DNA of 43,641 bases from Acetobacter fallax (GTDB lineage Bacteria > Pseudomonadota > Alphaproteobacteria > Acetobacterales > Acetobacteraceae): contig NZ_WOSX01000030.1 of NCBI RefSeq assembly GCF_011516735.1, positions 1 to 43,641 of the forward strand, in the 5' to 3' direction. A program made the translations under genes and the position numbers. This document shows, in pieces, positions 36,604-43,641 of the stretch. Under the pieces are notes generated by a model. It was not told the DNA's origin, searched no databases, and saw only the letters and a list, made by a program, of their open reading frames with translations. Within the stretch, counting starts at the first letter, position 1; each line of letters opens with the position of its first letter.

Positions 36604-36910
36604 CCGGGGGGCTCTGCCCTGGAACCCGGCAAAGGCTCTGTTGTCGTTAAGTGTTGATCTGTGATTTTTCAAAGGGTTAGAAAAAGATCGGGCTCTGCCC
36701 GAACCCGGAAGGGGTCGCGGACCCCTTCACCCCGATCTGTTGATCAATAAGCAGGTTTCCAAAGGTCTGTGACCTTTGGTCAGTTCCAGGGCAAAGCCCT
36801 GGGAAGGAGCCAGCACTTAATGACAACAGAGCCTTTCCAAACCGTTTTATGATCAGCAAACCGGGATGCAGGGGCCTGCGGTCCCTGCCGGGTCCGGACT
36901 GAGCCCGCAG
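36604..36910. repeat. Palindrome mosaic, copy 2
   Basis: Contains three blocks of the mosaic at 17770-18050. 36629-36675 is the exact reverse complement of 17962-18008; 36754-36814 is the reverse complement of 17826-17886 with three mismatches; 36868-36897 matches 17911-17940 exactly in the same direction. It adds palindromes not in copy 1, such as GAAGGGGTC/GACCCCTTC at 36708-36728. It directly follows the decayed transposase. No coding sequence is seen. Confidence 0.85.
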
Positions 36911-37005
36911 ACTCTCATCGACAGGTCGGCCTTCCCGGTCTCCGGCATGGCTTCTGCATACCTTAAAACAGAATATCCGAAATCACTCTTTTATATCACT
37001 CCAGA

Positions 37006-37033
37006 AACGAAGCCCCACATATCCGGCTTCGTT
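37006..37033. other. Nine-base-stem hairpin
   Basis: AACGAAGCC / GGCTTCGTT separated by ten bases. No T-run follows directly. A TTGACA hexamer follows at 37045-37050, so promoter elements for the downstream hydrolase may lie here, but no clear -10 was found. Confidence 0.4.
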
Positions 37034-37215
37034 CCTTTCTGCTGTTGACAGTCGGAGATGTGATCCACAACATGTTGCGTGAGCAAAATAAGCATCACCG
37101 GCCTCCTGACAGGCGAAGCCCCTGCCTCCGTCTCTCACGCGGCCCGGTGCCCCCCGGCGGCCAGGCGCGATCCACGGCTTTCCCGCATGACTCACCATTG
37201 AAGGATCTCATCCGT

Positions 37216-39117
37216 ATGCTTCCGCGTGGCAGCCGTCCTGTTCTCATCGCCTCCCTTCTTTCGGTTCTGCTTTCATCCGCCCGCGCACAGTCGCATCCCG
37301 ACAATCAGCAGAGCAGTATATGCACTGTGCAGAAACAGACTGACGTACCCGCGAAAATGCGCGACGGGGTCGTCCTGCGAGCAGATATCTATCGCCCCGC
37401 GACGGACCGGAAAGTACCGGTCATTCTGATGCGGACACAGTACGGAAAAGAGTCAGCCCAGATGCGACCATCCCGTTTCCAGTCCCCCACATGGTTCGCA
37501 TCTCACTGCTACATCGTCGTCATCCAGGATATACGCGGCCAGGGACACTCTGAAGGCAGCTTCTATGAATACCGTTATGACCGGGATGACGGTTACGACA
37601 CGGTGGAATGGGCCGCGCGCCTGCCTGGTTCAAACGGAAAGGTCGGTATGTACGGTTCGTCCTATGTCGGGGCGACACAATGGCTGGCCGCGACCGCAAC
37701 ACCTCCCTCCCTGACCACGATCGTTCCGTCGAACACCGGCTCCGATTATGGAGATGGCTGGACCTACGAAGACGGAGCATTCCGGCTCGCTTTCATCGAA
37801 CCATGGATGCTGGGCGACATCGCAGCCACGGCCGCGCAAAATCGCGGGGATATGGCGCTCGCGGACAAACTCATGGCAGCGGGCAAAAATCCGGCGAAAT
37901 GGATGCGTTTCCTTCCCTATGCCAAATTCCCGCCTTTTCGCGTGAACGAAAAAGATGTCGCTCCCTATTTTTATGATGCGATTTCCCATTCGACATCGGA
38001 CGCTTACTGGAAAGCATTCGATATCAAATCCCGTTACAATACCGTGGCAGTCCCGGTCCTCGCTTTTGACGGATGGTATGACTCATTTCTGAACGGCGCC
38101 CTTGAGAACTTCAATGGCGTGCAGCAGAAGGGCAGAACACAGGAAGCGCGACGAAACCAGCGTATCATCATAGGCCCCTGGGACCATATCGGCTGGGGGC
38201 GGCCGGATTCCATCGTCAGCCCGCGTCTGAAAGCTATCGGTCCCGTTGCCAACAGCCCGGTCAACGAACTGACGCTCCTGTGGTTTGATCATTTCCTTAA
38301 AGGTCAGGACAACGGGGTCCGGACAGGACCACGCGTCGATTATTTCACGATGGGTGAAAACAAATGGCACAGCGCTCCGGCCTGGCCAGTCCCCGGAACA
38401 CAGTGGACATCCTGGCAACTGGCAAGCGTCACTGACGCATCATCTGTTATGGGCGATGGCGCCCTCGTTTCGGAACATGACGCCATCGCGACGCCGTCCG
38501 GACGTCCGCTCACTGCGGTAAGTGACAGTTTCGATTACGATCCTGCCAACCCTGTACCAAGTATCGGCGGCCATTCATGCTGCCACTGGGATGTGGGACC
38601 ACAGGGACAGTTCGATCAGTCCGGCATCGAACAGAGGCCGGATATTCTCGTCTATACCAGTGCGCCACTCGACAGGCCGCTGAACGTGACCGGACCAGTC
38701 ACGGTCGAACTCTACGCCTCCACAACAGCAGTCGATACGGACTTTACGGCAAAGCTGGTCGATGTCGCGCCAGACGGGACCGCTATCAACCTCAATAACG
38801 GAATCCAGGTCGCCCGCTTCAGAAACTCCCTTGAAAAGCCAGAACCGGTTCAGCCTGGCAAAATCTATAAATACAGAATCAACATCTGGCCCACGAGCAA
38901 TCTTTTCTTCGCCGGACACAAAATCCGTCTTGAGATTTCCTCCAGCGACTATCCGCAATTCGCTCCCAACTCCAATACCGGCGAACCTTTCGGACAATCC
39001 GCGCAGCTGCTCAGGGCAACCCAGACAATCTGGCATGACCGCGCGCACCCTTCGGTTCTGATTCTTCCTGTCATACCCGTCAAAAACGACGGCATAGCAT
39101 CCTCCCCAAAGCAATAG
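37216..39117 (+). CDS. Secreted CocE/NonD-family hydrolase (X-Pro dipeptidyl-peptidase S15 domain)
   Basis: A 633-residue exported hydrolase. From ATG 37216 a signal peptide is evident (MLPRGSRPVLIASLLSVLLS, cleavage near SARA-Q). Upstream in-frame codons back to 37045 do not fit. The alpha/beta-hydrolase domain has MRDGVVLRADIYRP, VVIQDIRGQGHSEG, the nucleophile elbow GMYGSSYVG, an Asp-bearing segment (AFDGWYDSFLNG) and a His-bearing segment (IIGPWDHIGW), followed by the C-terminal jelly-roll typical of CocE and X-Pro peptidases (VTGPVTVELYASTTAVDTDF). Members hydrolyse esters, amides or beta-lactam esters. It lies beyond IS debris from the GTATAC cluster, and a link to it is only possible. 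Confidence 0.9.
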   Translation: MLPRGSRPVLIASLLSVLLSSARAQSHPDNQQSSICTVQKQTDVPAKMRDGVVLRADIYRPATDRKVPVILMRTQYGKESAQMRPSRFQSPTWFASHCYIVVIQDIRGQGHSEGSFYEYRYDRDDGYDTVEWAARLPGSNGKVGMYGSSYVGATQWLAATATPPSLTTIVPSNTGSDYGDGWTYEDGAFRLAFIEPWMLGDIAATAAQNRGDMALADKLMAAGKNPAKWMRFLPYAKFPPFRVNEKDVAPYFYDAISHSTSDAYWKAFDIKSRYNTVAVPVLAFDGWYDSFLNGALENFNGVQQKGRTQEARRNQRIIIGPWDHIGWGRPDSIVSPRLKAIGPVANSPVNELTLLWFDHFLKGQDNGVRTGPRVDYFTMGENKWHSAPAWPVPGTQWTSWQLASVTDASSVMGDGALVSEHDAIATPSGRPLTAVSDSFDYDPANPVPSIGGHSCCHWDVGPQGQFDQSGIEQRPDILVYTSAPLDRPLNVTGPVTVELYASTTAVDTDFTAKLVDVAPDGTAINLNNGIQVARFRNSLEKPEPVQPGKIYKYRINIWPTSNLFFAGHKIRLEISSSDYPQFAPNSNTGEPFGQSAQLLRATQTIWHDRAHPSVLILPVIPVKNDGIASSPKQ

Positions 39118-39655
39118 ACAACCTCATGCGGAAGGAACACTCTCAGAAAACCTGTCTGATAACATTATATATCGGACTATTGATTCGATATCAGAATGGA
39201 CTTCCGAACCGAAAAGGAAATGGAGAACACCGTCGATCCTAGCCCGCATCCTCTCCCTGCCCGGATGCTGATATGGAACCCGCATTGAGAGAAAACAGAA
39301 AACATCCGACTCTGACTTTCACCCGGGAAACCTCTGGCGCATCACCAGGACGTCCGCCACATTTCAGATCGAATCAGAAACAAATCCCTCCGTAACTCTC
39401 TGGAATCAGCCTCCACCTCAACCGAACCGTACCCGGCACAAACGCAAAAACTCCCCCCACCCACCTGCAGAGACAGCTCCACTATCCAGTCACCATCCAA
39501 AGGAACCTGCAATGTCCACTTCGCCGGCAACTGCCATCTTGTCCGGCAACCAGATCCTCGCCACACCCTGAACTGCGTGCACGAAACAATCCGTGATCCG
39601 CAGCCCGCAGCACCCCGACCGCTCTGGAAAATAACCGCCGGAAAAGCCTTTGCCC
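39118..39655. other. Gene-free stretch between hydrolase and proB
   Basis: No recognisable gene. Two overlapping minus-strand frames (39342-39566 and 39490-39675) might be pieces of a frameshifted gene, but neither translation suggests a family. The left part is AT-rich (ACATTATATATCGGACTATTG region near 39161). No clear terminator for either flanking gene was found. Confidence 0.4.
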
Positions 39656-41891
<2,236 letters not shown>

Positions 41892-41931
41892 ATCCTATAC
41901 TCTGAACGCGGAATTAATCCGCGGGGGCCGC

Positions 41932-42201
41932 TTACTCAGCGGCTATTGGCAAAGCGTCGACAGAGACATGCACCCGATTGCCACCACGACGGTGGAAGCG
42001 AACGCTGCCATCAGACAGTGCAAACAGGGTGTGGTCACGCCCAACACCAACATTGGTGCCTGCAATCATCTTCGTACCGCGCTGACGTACGATAATGTTG
42101 CCTGCAATAACGGCTTCACCACCAAATTTCTTTACACCGAGACGACGGCCTGCGCTATCGCGTCCGTTACGGGATGAACCGCCTGCTTTCTTTTGTGCCA
42201 T
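41932..42201 (-). CDS. rpmA: Ribosomal protein bL27
   Basis: An 89-residue 50S subunit protein whose N-terminus reaches toward the peptidyl transferase centre. The sequence [20 protein letters not shown] and the downstream [31 protein letters not shown] are diagnostic. Full length, with no N-terminal pre-sequence as in Firmicutes. It follows rplU by 52 bp. Confidence 0.98.
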   Translation of the reverse strand: MAQKKAGGSSRNGRDSAGRRLGVKKFGGEAVIAGNIIVRQRGTKMIAGTNVGVGRDHTLFALSDGSVRFHRRGGNRVHVSVDALPIAAE

Positions 42202-42253
42202 GAGATATGCTCCTGGATTAACTGACTGTGATCGATTTCCTTGTCAGGAAAGA

Positions 42254-42568
42254 TCAGGCAGCCTTGATCTCGCTGATACGCAGAACGGTAACCGGCTGAC
42301 GGTGGCCATTCTTGCGACGGCTGTTCTGACGACGACGCTTCTTGAAGATAATGATCTTCGGGAGGCGATCCTGAGCAACGACTGTAGCCGTCACCGTTGC
42401 GCCGGAAACCAGCGGAGCGCCAATTGTCGTGCCGGACTCACCGCCAACAGCGAGCACTTCGGAGAAGGTGATTGTCGAACCGGCTTCACCTTCGAGCTTC
42501 TCGACCTTAAGCACGGAGTTAGGCGTAACACGGTACTGTTTGCCGCCGGTGCGGATAACTGCGAACAT
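42254..42568 (-). CDS. rplU: Ribosomal protein bL21
   Basis: A 104-residue 50S subunit protein. Diagnostic: [20 protein letters not shown] at the N-terminus and [20 protein letters not shown] before the C-terminal [11 protein letters not shown]. First gene of the rplU-rpmA-obgE-proB order. The 230 bp up to the divergent tRNA gene should hold its promoter. A GC-rich inverted repeat (42658-42685) followed by TTTT on the plus strand lies there. Confidence 0.98.
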   Translation of the reverse strand: MFAVIRTGGKQYRVTPNSVLKVEKLEGEAGSTITFSEVLAVGGESGTTIGAPLVSGATVTATVVAQDRLPKIIIFKKRRRQNSRRKNGHRQPVTVLRISEIKAA

Positions 42569-42798
42569 ACTGTTTTTCCGATCTATCGACCCCTCGCGGC
42601 ACAGTTGCGCAGGCGAAAGGTCCAGTCGCTTTTTCTCGTTGACCGCACATGCGGCCGGCCCCGCCTATTGATGGCGGAGTGGGGCTTTTACGCGGCGCGC
42701 AGCGGCTCAGTCAACCGGAATCGGTATCAAAGCAAAAATCTCTCTTGTGTTGCGACCCGACACTCCCTAAAAGCAGCGCCTGACACCGCAAGGCGTGC

Positions 42799-42888
<90 letters not shown>

Positions 42889-43042
42889 TTGATATATCCC
42901 ATAGCAGTCTATAGCGTTTCAAGCACAGAAAGACTGGCAGTTTTCTGCCGCTTATGTGCTCTATGACGCGCTGTGATGTTCCTTCAAGCTCATGCATTGT
43001 GGGGGTAGATATGGGGGTATCATTTCTGGTGTTGGGGTATCA

Positions 43043-43297
43043 ATGCTGACAGACGTTCAGCTGCGTCGCCTCGCACCCCGAGAGAAGCCATACAAGCTTA
43101 CCGATACAGGCGGACTGTTCATTCTGGTCCAGAAAAATGGCTCGCGTCTGTGGCGCATGAAGTATCGCTTTGGTGGTCGGGAAAAGCTGCTCGCTTTTGG
43201 CGCTTACCCTGGGGTGACGTTTGCAGCGGCCCGCGATGCCCGTGATCAGGCGCGCGCGGAGTTGCGGGCGGGCCGTGATCCATCTGGAGGGTTCTAA
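43043..43297 (+). pseudogene. Truncated tyrosine integrase (N-terminal DUF4102 arm-binding domain only)
   Basis: The 84-residue product contains the arm-type DNA-binding domain of tRNA-targeting phage/island integrases: LTDVQLRRLAPREKPYKLTD, GGLFILVQKNGSRLWRMKYR and LLAFGAYPGVTFAAARDAR. Family similarity stops after GRDPS, at about 43285, exactly where a MITE-like element begins. The core-binding and catalytic domains (Arg-His-Arg-Tyr) are absent, so it cannot recombine DNA. ATG 43043 is the usual start. Position next to tRNA-Ser marks an old island insertion. Confidence 0.88.
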
Positions 43298-43386
43298 AAA
43301 CCCTCCTTTTTCGATCACAGCAGAGTCATAACTCATTGATATTGCGCATTACACAAAAGCTTGGATAGGGGTTTTTCGAACCCTCC
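43286..43386. mobile_element. 101-bp MITE-like element
   Basis: Bounded by an 18-base inverted repeat matching at 17 positions: GGAGGGTTCTAAAAACCC at 43286-43303 and its counterpart GGGTTTTTCGAACCCTCC at 43369-43386. ATCT occurs directly on both sides (43282-43285 and 43387-43390), consistent with a 4-bp target duplication. It has no coding capacity. The left end alone also forms a hairpin followed by T5 (43286-43311) that could act as a terminator. Confidence 0.5.
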
Positions 43387-43515
43387 ATCTACAATCGGCT
43401 CATTGACAACGGCAAGCATGCCAGGCGCGCTATTACCGCGGTCATGCGCAAACTCGTTATCCTTGCCAATGCGTTGTTACGCGATGACCGAACCTGGACC
43501 CCAAAAGCAGCTTGA
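43387..43515 (+). pseudogene. C-terminal remnant of an IS110-family transposase
   Basis: Reading plus-strand codons from 43387, the translation includes YNRLIDNGKHARRAITA followed by VMRKLVILANALLRDDRTW and a stop at 43513-43515. This matches the conserved C-terminus of IS110/IS116/IS902 transposases. The rest of the gene is absent; in-frame stop TAG at 43366 lies inside the MITE-like element. Non-functional. Confidence 0.75.
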
Positions 43516-43530
43516 TCACAACGGACACTC

Positions 43531-43641
43531 TAGCAGCCTGTCGGGTTGGGCATTTTGCGGCTGATAACGCCGAGGCTGACCCGGCTTATGCTGTTTGAAG
43601 CCGTGCCATTCTTTTGCAGTTGTATGCGAGAGCGACGAGTG
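43531..43641 (-). mobile_element. Right-edge IS with transposase C-terminus (IS1182-like)
   Basis: On the minus strand bases 43641-43586 encode LVALAYNCKRMARLQTA followed by TAA, which resembles the 'LAYN-x-KR' end of IS1182-type DDE transposases. Bases from about 43531 (TAGCAGCCTGTCGGG) probably contain the IS terminal inverted repeat. The element runs off the window. The family assignment is tentative given 17 residues. Confidence 0.5.

Noticed and set aside
42658..42689. Plus-strand terminator or L21 leader structure between rplU and tRNA-Ser
   Set aside because: The inverted repeat is interrupted and no gene ends upstream on that strand; not enough to call it.

Overview
The window looks like part of an acetic acid bacterium (Acetobacteraceae, Alphaproteobacteria). 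Reasons are the moderately high GC, the succinylase dapD-dapE pair, the gatCAB order, the rplU-rpmA-obgE-proB block, several large TonB-dependent receptors and IS5-type transposases typical of that family. The genus cannot be fixed from sequence reading alone. Both ends lie inside transposase genes (start of an IS5-type gene at 1-34, end of an IS1182-like gene at 43586-43641), so this may be a contig broken at repeated elements.

Layout. (1) 1-880: IS end and an AT-rich, gene-free stretch. (2) 881-3973: large orphan TonB-dependent receptor, ending at a terminator shared with a convergent operon. (3) 4058-9086, minus strand: complete vitamin B12 uptake operon btuB-btuF-btuC-btuD behind a cobalamin riboswitch. 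(4) 9186-11544, minus: two adjacent genes of unknown function. (5) 11661-17768, plus: rsmB, an unknown gene, rpe, a heparinase-like gene with a long acidic tail, and a GT4 glycosyltransferase. (6) 17770-18060: mosaic of palindromes, repeated in rearranged order at 36604-36910. (7) 18065-20698, minus: dapD, dapE and a membrane protein. (8) 20851-23306, plus: PAS protein with a degenerate GGDEF domain, coupled to a DUF2336-like protein. (9) 23373-27167: ruvX, then divergent gatC-gatA-gatB.

(10) 27270-36003 is the most interesting block. A GntR/FCD regulator, an iron-containing alcohol dehydrogenase and a DadA-like FAD oxidoreductase run leftward. A TonB receptor, an MFS (MHS-type) transporter, a possible 33-residue ORF and an LLM flavin monooxygenase run rightward. 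The divergent control region carries three GTATAC-centred operator-like sites. It reads as an inducible uptake-and-oxidation module whose substrate I cannot name. A secreted CocE/NonD-type hydrolase (37216-39117) follows behind a decayed IS5 transposase and the second palindrome mosaic and may once have belonged to it.

(11) 39656-42568, minus: conserved rplU-rpmA / obgE-proB block. (12) 42799-43641: tRNA-Ser(CGA) used as an integration site, followed by an integrase stump, a 101-bp MITE-like element, the tail of an IS110 transposase and the end of another IS. All calls rest on reading the sequence; no database search was run.
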